DNA from: Nocardioides mangrovi
GTDB lineage: Bacteria > Actinomycetota > Actinomycetes > Propionibacteriales > Nocardioidaceae
Reading direction: 5' to 3'
Assembly: GCF_020073815.1 (NCBI RefSeq)
Contig: NZ_JAIQZJ010000001.1
Span: 992,001-1,056,000, forward strand
Length of the DNA stretch: 64,000 nucleotides
Shown: one piece after another, positions 41,885-50,791 of the stretch
Numbering within the stretch: position 1 is the first letter of the stretch
Layout: each line of letters starts with the position of its first letter
Made by a program: the position numbers and the translations under genes
Notes under the pieces: generated by a model
Seen by the model: only the letters and a program-made list of their open reading frames with translations
The model's database searches: none
Told to the model about the DNA's origin: nothing

Positions 41885-42040
41885 GTGGTTCCTTCCCACG
41901 CCTGCGAGGTGAGCTGTCGGGTTCGGGCGGAAAGGTGCCCGGCCTGCTGGATGTCTGGCACCCAGGAGGCTTCACCCCGAGCGGCCGCACCGCGGCCGCG
42001 AAGATGGGTCCCCCACTCCTGTCCGACGGGTCATGTCACG
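41885..42040 (-). promoter_or_regulatory. c-di-AMP (ydaO-yuaA) riboswitch
   Basis: Read on the minus strand, the leader contains GTGGGGGACCC, then CGGGGTGAAGCC, and finally CCGACAGCTCACCTCGCAGG followed by CGTGGGAAGGAA. These are the conserved blocks of the ydaO motif in actinobacteria, in the right order and spacing. It sits immediately upstream of the NlpC/P60 start. ydaO RNAs turn genes off when c-di-AMP is high. The 5' boundary is approximate. Confidence 0.85.
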
Positions 42041-42223
42041 CACCCGGGAGGACAGGACTCGGCGTGCCCGGGGACGGCCTGCCGGTGGGCAGACCGCTCG
42101 AAACTACCCACGGGCACTCGGCTTCCCACATCGTCAGACAACGGATGCCGTGGCCCAGGCCACACTCCCCGCGTGGATCCGTCGTCCGATTGGACCCAGA
42201 TCACAGAGTGCGACGGCTGTGGT

Positions 42224-42889
42224 TCAGGTCGCCGCGTCCGTGACGACCCGCCCGTCCTCGAGGCGTACGACGCGGTCGGCGACCGCCCATACCCGCTCGT
42301 CGTGGCTGGCGACGAGGACCCCGGAGCCGGCCCGCGCGGCGCCGACCAGCACCCCGATCACCTGCTCCACGTGGTCGTCGTCCTGGTGGCCGGTCGGCTC
42401 GTCGAGCACCACCAGCCGGGGCGAGAGGACGAGCGCACGGGCGACCGCGGTGCGCTGCTGCTCCCCCAGTGAGGTCTCGGTGACCGCGCGGCGGGTGAAC
42501 GCCCCCAGGTCGAGCGCCTCGGCGAGCCCGGCCAGCCGCTCGTCGAGGAGGGCGGCGTCGAGGCCGGCGCGATAGGCCGGGAGCGCGATGTTGTCGGCGA
42601 CGCTGAGCCCGGCCAGCAGGCCGTGCTGCTGGGGCACCGACGCGATCCGGGCCCAGTCCGCGACCGACGGGCAGGCGTCGCCGTCGAGGGCGACGGTGCC
42701 GGCGTCCGGCGACTCGAAGCCGGCCGCGAGGTGGCAGACCGTGCTCTTGCCGGAGCCCGACGGGCCGGCCAGCGCGACCAGCTCCCCCGGCGCGACGCTG
42801 AGCGACACGTCGTGGAGCACCTCGAGGCGCTGGCCGCGCACGGCGTACCCGTGCGAGACGCCGACGACCCGGAGCCCGCTGTCAGTCAT
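42224..42889 (-). CDS. ABC transporter ATP-binding protein (LolD/MacB type)
   Basis: The protein has 221 residues. Walker A is GPSGSGKST, the signature reads TSLGEQQRTAVARAL (Leu-Gly replaces the usual Ser-Gly-Gly), and Walker B is LVVLDEPTG followed by HQDDDHV. It overlaps the second ATPase gene by 8 bp. Both ATPases and the 910-residue permease form one exporter unit; this subunit may be the weaker ATPase because of its degenerate signature. Confidence 0.85.
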   Translation of the reverse strand: MTDSGLRVVGVSHGYAVRGQRLEVLHDVSLSVAPGELVALAGPSGSGKSTVCHLAAGFESPDAGTVALDGDACPSVADWARIASVPQQHGLLAGLSVADNIALPAYRAGLDAALLDERLAGLAEALDLGAFTRRAVTETSLGEQQRTAVARALVLSPRLVVLDEPTGHQDDDHVEQVIGVLVGAARAGSGVLVASHDERVWAVADRVVRLEDGRVVTDAAT

Positions 42890-43703
42890 GGCTCTCCTCC
42901 GGCCGGCGCAGCCGCACCCCGTCGCCGTCGGCCTCGACCACGACCCGGCGGTCGGGGAAGAGGTCGAGCACCTCGGGCGGCAGCTGGAGGCGGCCGGTGC
43001 CGTCGATCACGGCCGCGGCGGTACGGCGGCCCGCGCTCTCGCTGGAGAGCACGCCGTGGCGCAGGCGGAGCAGCCGGTCGGCGCGGTGGGTGATCCGGTC
43101 GTCGTGGCTGCTGATCACCACGGTCGACCCGGCGGCCGCCGCGGCGAGGAGAGCGTCCATCACCCGGTCGGCGTTGGCGTGGTCGAGCTCGGCGGTCGGC
43201 TCGTCGGCCACCAGCAGCTCCGGGGCGCCGACGAGCGCCATCGCGACGGCGAGCCGCTGCTGCTCGCCGCCGGAGAGCGCGTACGGGCGGTGGTCGGCCC
43301 GGTCGGCGAGCCCGACCGCGGTGAGGGACTCGTCGAGGTGGCGGTCCGGGGCGCCGCGCCAGGCCGCGACCTGCCGGAGCTGGTCGATCGCGCGCAGGTG
43401 CGGGAAGACGGCGCCTGACGAGCGCTGCGGCACGAAGCCGATCCGGCGGCGGCGCAGCCGGCGCAGCTCGCGGGTCGAGGCCGCGCCCACGTCGTGGCCG
43501 AGCAGGCTGAGCTGCCCCGCGCTGGGCCGGTCGCGGGCGCCGAGCAGGGTGAGCAGGCTGCTCTTGCCGCTGCCCGACGGGCCGGCGACGACCGTGAGGG
43601 CGCCCGGACGGAGCTCCAGCCCGATCCCGCGCAGCGCGTGGGTCTCGCCGGTCGCCGACCGGAAGACCTTCATCAGGTCCTCGCAGGCCACGGTCGCGCT
43701 CAT
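42882..43703 (-). CDS. ABC transporter ATP-binding protein with C-terminal AbrB-like extension
   Basis: The protein has 273 residues from ATG 43703 (GGAGG 8 bp upstream). Walker A GPSGSGKSS, signature [15 protein letters not shown] and Walker B LLVADEPTAELD are intact. After the ATPase core a ~45-residue tail reads AAVIDGTGRLQLPPEVLDLFPDRRVVVEADGDGVRLRRP. This looks like an AbrB/SpoVT swapped-hairpin strand set, unusual for a transporter ATPase. It starts just before the permease stop is passed and is co-translated with it. Confidence 0.82.
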   Translation of the reverse strand: MSATVACEDLMKVFRSATGETHALRGIGLELRPGALTVVAGPSGSGKSSLLTLLGARDRPSAGQLSLLGHDVGAASTRELRRLRRRRIGFVPQRSSGAVFPHLRAIDQLRQVAAWRGAPDRHLDESLTAVGLADRADHRPYALSGGEQQRLAVAMALVGAPELLVADEPTAELDHANADRVMDALLAAAAAGSTVVISSHDDRITHRADRLLRLRHGVLSSESAGRRTAAAVIDGTGRLQLPPEVLDLFPDRRVVVEADGDGVRLRRPEESHD

Positions 43704-43704
43704 C

Positions 43705-46437
43705 TCAGCCGCCTCCACGCAGCACCTCCGCGGGGTCGTGCCGGCGGACCGGCAGCGATTCGGCGAGCCAGGCGAGCAGGACCAGCAGCGCCAGCCCGGC
43801 GACCGGCACCGCGGCGTCGGCGACGCCGGTGCGCGGGTGCGCGATCGGCGGGATGCTCGGGGACGCGTCGATGGTGGTAGGAGCGAGCAGCAGCACGCCG
43901 ACGGCGGCGCCCGCTGCGAGGGCGGCCGTGGCGAGCGCGGCCGCGAGCTCCCAGGCGCGGGCGCGGGCGAGCTCGTCGTCGCGGAAGCCCATCCGTCGCA
44001 GCAGCACGTCGGAGGTGGTGTCGCGTTCGGCGAGCCGGAGCGCCAGGAGCAGGCCGGCCGCGAGGGCGAGGACGAGGAGGACCACGCCGAGCGCCAGGAC
44101 GTAGCCGGCGGCCCAGGACGAGGCGACCAGGCCGTTGTCGATGCGGGCGTCGGCGGCGGTCGCGACGACGCCGTCGGTCGCGACGTCGGCCTGGTCGAGG
44201 TCCGCTCGCAGCCCCGAGGCGGAGTCGCGGCTCCACACGAACGACGTGAAGGCGCCGGGCGTCTTGCTCAGGGAGCCCTCCTTGCGCGGGTCGATCGTCG
44301 GCGGCACCAACCGGAAGAGCCAGCGACTGTCGGCGACCGCGGTGAGGACACCGGGGTCGGCCTCCGAGCCGGGGAAGGCCGGGACCACGCCGACCACGCG
44401 GATCGGGACCGACGAGCTGCCGTCGAAGACGATGATCGAGGTGGCGCCGACCTCCAGGTCGGTGTCGCCCACCAGGATCACCGGCAGCACCTTGCTCCTG
44501 CGGTCGAGCCGGGGCACGAGCCGCCGGCCGCCGGAGACGTCGTCGGACGCGCCCCAGTCGGCGACGTCGGCGAAGCTGTCGGGGTCGATCGCGAGCAGCG
44601 GGAACTGGCCGAAGTCCGGCGGCAGCGTCACGCCCCGGGTCCAGACGACCGTCGTGCCGTCGACGGGCGGCAGCACCGCCCGCTCCGTGCCGTGCGCGCG
44701 CAGGCTCTCGGCGACCTCGATCGTCGTGGGCGCCCCGGCCAGGGCGGCCGTCTTGTCGGCGACGCCGACGTCCACCCCGCGGCGGACGGTCAGGGAGTAG
44801 GAGAAGAGCGCGAGGGCCACGGCGACCACGGCGGTGAGCGCGGTGATCTCGCGGACGACGGGGCCGGTACGCCGGGCCGCGAGCCAGCGCGGGGTGCCCG
44901 GCCGGGCCCGCGTCGTACGACGGGAGCGGAGCCAGCCGACCGCCCGGATCACCACCATCGCGACGCTCGCGGCGACCAGGAACGCGAAGGCCGCGATGAA
45001 CGGGCTGCGGTTGCGGTCGGACGGGTCGGCGGAGAGGACGCCGAACGCGACGACGGCCGTCGCGACCACCAGCAGGGCGCTCCACGGCACCACCACCCGG
45101 CCGCGGCCGAGCCGGGAGACCCGGTCGAGCCGGTCGGTGGCGAAGGCCGCGATGCCGGTGGTCGCGGCGAGGAGCAGCAGCGCGGCGCCGGCCGTGCGCG
45201 CGGCGAGCCCGACCTCGGGCGCGCCGACGGTCAGGATCGCGCCGTCGGACGGCCCGGCGGTGTGCACGCTGAGGACGGCGAGGCCCAGGCCGGCCGGGAC
45301 CGCGACGAGGCAGGCGAGCAGCGCCTCGAGCCCGGCGAGCAGCGCGAGCTCGACCGGGTGGAGGCCGAAGCCGGAGGCGACCAGCTGCTCGCGGCGGCGG
45401 CTGCGGCCGAGGAGCACCCAGGCCGAGACGAGGAGCAGCACCGCGAGCGCCTGGCCGGCCAGGGCGTGGGGATGCACCTGGCGCTCGGCGGAGGTCGCGG
45501 TGAGGTCGGCGGACTCGCTGATCCGGGGCAGCCCGGAGATGGTGGTGAGCGTGGCCGGCCGTGGCTGTCCGGAGGCGAGCGCGAAGTAGAGGTCGGTGGA
45601 GCCGTCGAACGCCTCCTTGCCGAGGCGCTTCGTGCGCGCCACGGCCGCCGCGGCCCCGTCCGGCGTCACGTCGGGATCGAGCCGCAGGTCGGCGGTGTAG
45701 ATGGGGGTGTCCGCGATCTTCACCATCATCCGGTCGAAGGTCGACCGGCCCAGGATCGCGAGCGGGAGGCTGACGGTCGGCGCCTCCGCGTTGGTGGGGT
45801 AGAACCACCGCCCGGCGTCCGGGTTCTTCGCGAGCTGCGCCGGCAGCACCCCGCCGGCGACGGGGTCGTAGGTGCCCGCGAGCACGGTGGGCGCGACGGT
45901 GAGGTCCTCGCCCAGGAAGGTCGAGATGGTGCCCAGCTTCACCTTGTCCCCGACCTCGAGGCCGAGCTCGTCGGCGACCTCGGTCGGCAGCCAGACGCCG
46001 TCGGCGTCGGGGTCGCCGCCCAGGGCCTCGATCGCGCCGTCGTGGTACCACATCGCCGCCGTCGAGGTGGCGCCGTTCGCGACCGCCACGGCCTTGAGGG
46101 AGATGCTCAGCGAGGTGTCGGCGGCGGTGAGCACCGGGTCGCCGTACGACGGCATCGCGGCCAGCGCGTCGAGCAGGTCGTCGGCGCCGTCTCGGTCGAT
46201 CACCGCGTCCCAGGTGACCCGCAGGTCGCCGGAGCCCTCGCCGTAGCGGGTGCCGTCACCGGCCGCGAGCCCGGAGCGGAGCGCGGTCGCACCGGCGGTG
46301 TCGACGAAGAGCCGCGGCGCGACCACGGAGGCGACCACGAGCGTGACCGCCAGGAGGACCAGCGCGCCCCAGCCGGGTGAGCGCAGCAGCCGGCCGGGCG
46401 CAGCCCTCCACAGGGCGTGCGCGGCCGGCCGGATCAC
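43705..46437 (-). CDS. FtsX-like/MacB-type ABC permease
   Basis: The protein has 910 residues from GTG 46437. One membrane helix near residues 20-42 is followed by a large extracytoplasmic domain of about 270 residues. A set of membrane helices comes next (about 330-510), then a second outer domain, and three C-terminal helices that end in VRRHDPAEVLRGG, the FtsX/MacB coupling end. This two-MacB-domain layout is common in actinobacterial exporters. Substrate unknown. Confidence 0.85.
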   Translation of the reverse strand: MIRPAAHALWRAAPGRLLRSPGWGALVLLAVTLVVASVVAPRLFVDTAGATALRSGLAAGDGTRYGEGSGDLRVTWDAVIDRDGADDLLDALAAMPSYGDPVLTAADTSLSISLKAVAVANGATSTAAMWYHDGAIEALGGDPDADGVWLPTEVADELGLEVGDKVKLGTISTFLGEDLTVAPTVLAGTYDPVAGGVLPAQLAKNPDAGRWFYPTNAEAPTVSLPLAILGRSTFDRMMVKIADTPIYTADLRLDPDVTPDGAAAAVARTKRLGKEAFDGSTDLYFALASGQPRPATLTTISGLPRISESADLTATSAERQVHPHALAGQALAVLLLVSAWVLLGRSRRREQLVASGFGLHPVELALLAGLEALLACLVAVPAGLGLAVLSVHTAGPSDGAILTVGAPEVGLAARTAGAALLLLAATTGIAAFATDRLDRVSRLGRGRVVVPWSALLVVATAVVAFGVLSADPSDRNRSPFIAAFAFLVAASVAMVVIRAVGWLRSRRTTRARPGTPRWLAARRTGPVVREITALTAVVAVALALFSYSLTVRRGVDVGVADKTAALAGAPTTIEVAESLRAHGTERAVLPPVDGTTVVWTRGVTLPPDFGQFPLLAIDPDSFADVADWGASDDVSGGRRLVPRLDRRSKVLPVILVGDTDLEVGATSIIVFDGSSSVPIRVVGVVPAFPGSEADPGVLTAVADSRWLFRLVPPTIDPRKEGSLSKTPGAFTSFVWSRDSASGLRADLDQADVATDGVVATAADARIDNGLVASSWAAGYVLALGVVLLVLALAAGLLLALRLAERDTTSDVLLRRMGFRDDELARARAWELAAALATAALAAGAAVGVLLLAPTTIDASPSIPPIAHPRTGVADAAVPVAGLALLVLLAWLAESLPVRRHDPAEVLRGGG

Positions 46438-46479
46438 GCCGTCACCCTACGACCGTGGGAGCGCTCCCGCCAGGCACTT

Positions 46480-47262
46480 TCAGCCGTCGACCTCGGCCAG
46501 CAGGTCGGCCACCGAGTCGACGATCCGGGTCGGTCGGTAGGGGAAGGTCTCCACCTGCTCGGGCCGGGTCGACCCGGTCATCACCAGCACCGTGCGCAGG
46601 CCGGCCTCGAGGCCGCTGATGATGTCGGTGTCCATCCGGTCGCCCACCATCACCGTCGTCTCGGAGTGGGCCTCGAGCCGGTTGAGGGCGCTGCGCATCA
46701 TCAGCGGGTTGGGCTTGCCGATGAAGTACGGCGTGCGTCCGGTCGCGGTGCTGATCAGGGCCGCGACCGACCCGGTGGCGGGCAGCATGCCGTGCTGGCT
46801 CGGCCCGCTCGGGTCGGGGTTGGTCGCGATGAAGCGGGCGCCGGCGGCCACCAGCCGGATCGCCCGGGTGATCGCCTCGAAGGAGTAGGTGCGGGTCTCC
46901 CCCAGCACGACGTAGTCGGGGTCACGGTCGGTCATCACGTAGCCCACGTCGTGCAGCGCGGTGGTGAGGCCGGCCTCCCCGACGACGTACGCGGTGCCGC
47001 CGGGGCGCTGGTCGTCGAGGAACTTCGCGGTCGCCAGCGCCGAGGTCCAGATCGCCTCCTCCGGCACGTCGATGCCGCTGCCGAGCAGCCGGGCGCGCAG
47101 GTCGCGCGGGGTGAAGATCGAGTTGTTGGTGAGCACCAGGAAGCGCCGGTCCGACGCCTTGAGCCTCTCGATGAACTCCTGCGCGCCCGGGATCGGCACC
47201 TCCTCGTGGACGAGCACGCCGTCCATGTCGGTCAGCCAGGTCTCCACGGGGCGCGAGGTCAT
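46480..47262 (-). CDS. HAD-IIA family hydrolase (NagD-like phosphatase)
   Basis: The protein has 260 residues from ATG 47262. The nucleophile motif is TDMDGVLVH, the second motif FLVLTNNS, the lysine is in YFIGKPNPLMM and the acidic motif is MVGDRMDTDI. These are the HAD-IIA (NagD/p-nitrophenylphosphatase) signatures, and the cap insertion between the second motif and the lysine has the right length. It dephosphorylates small metabolites; the substrate is unknown. Confidence 0.92.
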   Translation of the reverse strand: MTSRPVETWLTDMDGVLVHEEVPIPGAQEFIERLKASDRRFLVLTNNSIFTPRDLRARLLGSGIDVPEEAIWTSALATAKFLDDQRPGGTAYVVGEAGLTTALHDVGYVMTDRDPDYVVLGETRTYSFEAITRAIRLVAAGARFIATNPDPSGPSQHGMLPATGSVAALISTATGRTPYFIGKPNPLMMRSALNRLEAHSETTVMVGDRMDTDIISGLEAGLRTVLVMTGSTRPEQVETFPYRPTRIVDSVADLLAEVDG

Positions 47263-47287
47263 GGCCGCATGATGGCAGAGCCCGGGG

Positions 47288-48496
47288 TCAGCGCCGCGGG
47301 AGCAGCACGTCGATGCCCTCGGCGGGGTGCTCCCCCTGGACCCGGCCGCCGAGCGCCTCGACGACGCCGCGGACCTGGGAGACCCGGTCGAGCTGGGGGC
47401 TGTCGCCGGCCTCGGCGTGCTCCTCGGCCTGGACGTGGACGCGCAGGTGGCCGCCGGGCTCGCCGCGGAAGACAAGCCGCACCGGGCCGGCGCTGCGGCG
47501 TACGACGTCGGCGAGCAGCAGGTCGGTGACGTGCTCGACGGGGCCGGGCGTGTAGGTGAGCTCGAGGTCGCCCTCGACCGCGGCGGCGAGGGTGCGGTTG
47601 CGGGCCGCGAGCCGGTCGGCCCAGCGCTGGGCGAGCTGCGTGGAGAGGTCGGCGAGGTCCAGCTCGGCGCCCGCGACCAGGGAGCCGCGCCGGGTGAGGT
47701 CGACGAGGTCGCCGGCCACGGCGTCGACGGTCTGGACGCTGGCCAGGGAGCGCCCGATCGCCTCCTTGGCGTCCTCGGGGACGTCGTCGCGCAGGGTGAG
47801 CTCCTCGAGCTCGAGCCGGATCCCGGTCAGCGGCGTGCGCAGCACGTGGGAGGCGTGCTCGGCGAACTCCCGCTCGCGGTGCAAGCGGTCCTCGAGCTGC
47901 AGGGCGCTCGAGCGCAGCGCGTCCGAGATCGACCGGGCTTCCGGGATCCGGGTCTCCGGGAGGTCGAGGTCGAAGCGGCCGCGGCCCAGCGCGGCGGCGG
48001 CGAGCGCGAGCCGCTGGAACGGCGCGGAGAGGACCGTCGCGATGAGGAAGCCCGCGATGCCCGCGGCGACGGCGATGAGCAGGAAGAGCGCGGCGATCGA
48101 GCCGATGTCGCGGCCGAGGATGTCGCGCATCACCGACCGGGACTGGCTGACGGTGACGGTGGTGCCGTCGCGCATCGAGCTGCCGGAGATGTCGTCCTCC
48201 GGGTCGGCGTCCTCGTCGTAGTCCGACCCCGAGGCCACCACCGGGGCACCGGTGCCGTCGTCGTAGGAGATCCGCTCGTCGTCACCGACCAGGCCGTCGA
48301 GCAGCTCGGGGGTGACCTCGCGCCCGTCGGCGGTCCGGTCGTGGAGGATCGCAGCCACCAGGTCTGCCTCCTGCGTGACCTGGACGGCGACCTGCTCGCG
48401 GATCACGTCGCGCAGCACGTAGGTGCGGACGGCTCCGGCCACGAAGAGGAGCACGATGCTCAGGACGACGAAGGCAGCGGTGAGGCGCTCACGCAT
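47288..48496 (-). CDS. Two-component sensor kinase with degenerate catalytic core
   Basis: The protein has 402 residues. There are two membrane helices (about 7-24 and 132-157) enclosing an acidic sensor loop, then a HAMP-like linker. The dimerisation box reads SHVLRTPLTG with His217, but Val replaces the usual Glu/Asp after the His. The ATP-binding domain lacks the N-box asparagine (LLLADVVRRSAG) and the Asp-x-Gly-x-Gly loop. It may therefore be a phosphatase-only or dead kinase. It overlaps the response-regulator gene by 8 bp. Confidence 0.85.
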   Translation of the reverse strand: MRERLTAAFVVLSIVLLFVAGAVRTYVLRDVIREQVAVQVTQEADLVAAILHDRTADGREVTPELLDGLVGDDERISYDDGTGAPVVASGSDYDEDADPEDDISGSSMRDGTTVTVSQSRSVMRDILGRDIGSIAALFLLIAVAAGIAGFLIATVLSAPFQRLALAAAALGRGRFDLDLPETRIPEARSISDALRSSALQLEDRLHREREFAEHASHVLRTPLTGIRLELEELTLRDDVPEDAKEAIGRSLASVQTVDAVAGDLVDLTRRGSLVAGAELDLADLSTQLAQRWADRLAARNRTLAAAVEGDLELTYTPGPVEHVTDLLLADVVRRSAGPVRLVFRGEPGGHLRVHVQAEEHAEAGDSPQLDRVSQVRGVVEALGGRVQGEHPAEGIDVLLPRR

Positions 48497-49184
48497 CGGG
48501 GGTGCCGCCCTCGAGGCGGAAACCCACGCCCCGAACAGCCACCACCCGGTCCGTCACTCCCACGCTCTCGAGCTTCTGGCGGAGCCGACCGATGGTGACG
48601 TCGAGCGTCTTGGTCGAGCCGTACCAGTTCTCGTCCCACACGTCGGCCATCAGCCGGCCGCGGGAGACGACCTTGTCCCGGTTGGCGGCCAGGATCGAGA
48701 GCACCTCGAACTCCTTGCCGGTCAACGGGACCTCCTCGGTGCCCGCGTAGACCCGCCGCGCCTCGATGTCGATGCGCAGCCCGTCGTGGCGGGCGGGCTC
48801 GGCGGCATGGCCGCCGGCCGAGGAGGTACGGCGCAGCAGGGCGCGGACCCGCGCCTGGAGCTCGGCCAGGCCGAACGGCTTGGCCAGGTAGTCGTCGGCC
48901 CCGTAGTCGAGACCCACCACCCGGTCCAGCTCGCCCGCCCGCGCGGTCACGATGATGATCGCCCCGTCGTACCCGTCCTCCCGGGCACGGCGGCAGACCT
49001 CGAGCCCGTCGATGTCGGGCAGTCCGAGGTCGAGGATCACCAGCTCGGGCGACGACGCCAGGGTCTCCAAGGCCTTCTCGCCGTTGTCGACCCACTCGAC
49101 CTCGTAGCCCTCACGCTCCAGTGTGCGGACAAGGGGGAACGCGATGTCCTCCTCGTCCTCCACGACCAGAACCCGGTGCGCCAT
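48489..49184 (-). CDS. OmpR/PhoB-family response regulator
   Basis: The protein has 231 residues from ATG 49184. The receiver domain has the acidic pair ED/EED near the start, phospho-acceptor Asp52 in LVILDLGLPD, a Thr in IIIVTAR and the Lys in YLAKPF. The C-terminal winged helix (LTGKEFEVLSILAANRD through TLDVTIGRLRQKLE and VRGVGFRL) is intact. Both domains look functional, in contrast with the partner kinase. Confidence 0.93.
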   Translation of the reverse strand: MAHRVLVVEDEEDIAFPLVRTLEREGYEVEWVDNGEKALETLASSPELVILDLGLPDIDGLEVCRRAREDGYDGAIIIVTARAGELDRVVGLDYGADDYLAKPFGLAELQARVRALLRRTSSAGGHAAEPARHDGLRIDIEARRVYAGTEEVPLTGKEFEVLSILAANRDKVVSRGRLMADVWDENWYGSTKTLDVTIGRLRQKLESVGVTDRVVAVRGVGFRLEGGTPDA

Positions 49185-49228
49185 GTGAGCGAGCATAGGG
49201 CCCGAGCGGTGTGTCCACGCGCGAGTAC

Positions 49229-49828
49229 TCACGGGTTCGCCTCCTCGAGTTGCCCCCGTTCGACCTCCCCGTCGGCAGTGCCGTCGCCACCGTCGGCCGT
49301 CGGGCCGAGCAGCTGCGGGCGCCGGCGGCGGCCCCAGCGGTGCGTGAGCAGCAGCACGAGGGCCACTGCGGAGCACGCCGTGAGCAGCCAGCCCTGGGGG
49401 TGGAAGAGCACGATGTAGGCCCACCCGATCCAGGGCACGGTGAAGACCACGCGGGGCAGCGTCGGGCCGTCCGGGTGCAGCGTCCACGGGTCCGCGGCGC
49501 TGTGCGCGTCGGCCTTCGTGACGATGCCCTCGGGCCCGATCGTGACGATCCGGTGGGTCACCATGCCGTCCCCATCGGCCGTGGAAGGCGCTCGATAAGT
49601 GATCACGTCACCCGGTCGCAGGTCGCTCACCGGGACGGTGCGCTCGAAGACGATGGTGCCGCGGTCGATGGAGCCGGCCATGGAGTCGCCGGTCATCACG
49701 TAGCGCTGGAGGCCCAGACCGATCGGGAGCAGCACCAGCACCGTGACCGGGCCGAGCACGACCAGGAACAGCAGCAGGCGTCCCCACGGCGTCGCCGGGG
49801 GACGGTGTGGTGCGGTCTTGATCTCCAT
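49229..49828 (-). CDS. SipW-type signal peptidase I
   Basis: The protein has 199 residues from ATG 49828. A first membrane helix precedes VMTGDSMAGSIDRGTIVF with the catalytic Ser. The general-base position is VTHRIV, a His and not the Lys of bacterial-type enzymes, as in SipW and ER peptidases, and TKADAH holds the downstream Asp. A second helix lies at about 140-160. The TasA-like gene upstream on the same strand is its likely substrate. Confidence 0.85.
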   Translation of the reverse strand: MEIKTAPHRPPATPWGRLLLFLVVLGPVTVLVLLPIGLGLQRYVMTGDSMAGSIDRGTIVFERTVPVSDLRPGDVITYRAPSTADGDGMVTHRIVTIGPEGIVTKADAHSAADPWTLHPDGPTLPRVVFTVPWIGWAYIVLFHPQGWLLTACSAVALVLLLTHRWGRRRRPQLLGPTADGGDGTADGEVERGQLEEANP

Positions 49829-50103
49829 GGGGGCTGGCTTTCCGAGACAGCGGTCCGAGACTCGTAGGGACACGAGAGGGACCTGCCTGCTCGACGTACC
49901 CCCCAGCGCGTCGAGCAGACACGTCCACTCCCGATGGGACGGCGTACGCCGCGGCGCTCCCCCCAGATGCGCCGTGCGAGCCGTCCTGTGTGCCGCTGAC
50001 GGCGATCGTCCGCGCTCCCCCCAGATACGCGGCGGCCACCCTCAGCCGCCGGGACCGACGGAGCGGTCCCGAGCCTTCTTCAGTTGTGCGGTGGTGCGGT
50101 GGA
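49829..50103 (-). other. Leader region with repeated G-tract motifs between the TasA-like and SipW-type genes
   Basis: No gene is supported here. On the minus strand CTGGGGGG occurs three times, twice as the longer block CGC(or CGT)ATCTGGGGGGAGCGC (about 50006-50030 and 49955-49975) and once as GCGCTGGGGGGTACG. Such regularly spaced G-runs could form an RNA structure or a protein-binding leader for the signal peptidase. The GGGGGG also resembles the region before the TasA-like start. Confidence 0.4.
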
Positions 50104-50637
50104 TCAGTTCGAGTTGGTCCAGGTGTACGTCGCCACCGCCGGGTCTCCCTGGTTGGCGTACGGCGCGCTCTCCGGCAGCGAGACGGTGAACGTGAACGTG
50201 CTGGACCCGCCGGCCGGAAGACTCCCGACGTCCTGGGAGACGTCGTTCATCGCCCCGAACTGGCCGTCGTAGACGGTCACGCCGTCGTGCTCGATCGTCA
50301 GGTGGAGCTCACCGCCCGCGAACGTCGTCGGGTTCGCGTTCTCCTCGAAGGAGAGGCGCGACTCGGCCGATCCGGAGTTGCGGATCGTGACGCTCTTGGT
50401 GACGGAGTCGCCCGGCTCCAACGTGGTGATGGTCAGCTTGGCTCCCTGGTCCGCGGCAGCCGTGAGACGGACGCCTGCGGTTCCCTCGCTGGCGCTCGTC
50501 CACGGCACACCCAGCACCATCAGCAGCCCGCCGACGCCCAGGATCAGCACCAGCGGCAGGATGAGCCGCCGGGCGCCACCGGACGAGGTCCGAGCCGCGA
50601 CGGGAATCGGCGTCCGCGCCGGTGTCGTCATGGTCAT
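50104..50637 (-). CDS. TasA-like secreted protein with SipW-dependent-type signal
   Basis: The protein has 177 residues from ATG 50637 (ATG 50631 also possible). A hydrophobic segment LILPLVLILGVGGLLMVLG is followed by a small-residue cleavage region. The outer domain LEPGDSVTKSVTIRNSGSAESRLSFE through VGSLPAGGSSTFTFTVSLP is the beta-sandwich of TasA/CalY-type fibre proteins. It pairs with the SipW-type peptidase encoded 275 bp downstream. Confidence 0.7.
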   Translation of the reverse strand: MTMTTPARTPIPVAARTSSGGARRLILPLVLILGVGGLLMVLGVPWTSASEGTAGVRLTAAADQGAKLTITTLEPGDSVTKSVTIRNSGSAESRLSFEENANPTTFAGGELHLTIEHDGVTVYDGQFGAMNDVSQDVGSLPAGGSSTFTFTVSLPESAPYANQGDPAVATYTWTNSN

Positions 50638-50791
50638 CTGGATTGCCCCCCGGATGCTGCTGTGTGATTCGCCTGAAACGTTAGGGCCGGCGCTGCCACG
50701 CTCGGTCCACACGGCCTCCACGCGGGACCCACTGTTTGGTAACAGATGAGCGCGAGAGCCTGGGATCTCTGAGGCGTGTGTGACGAATGTG

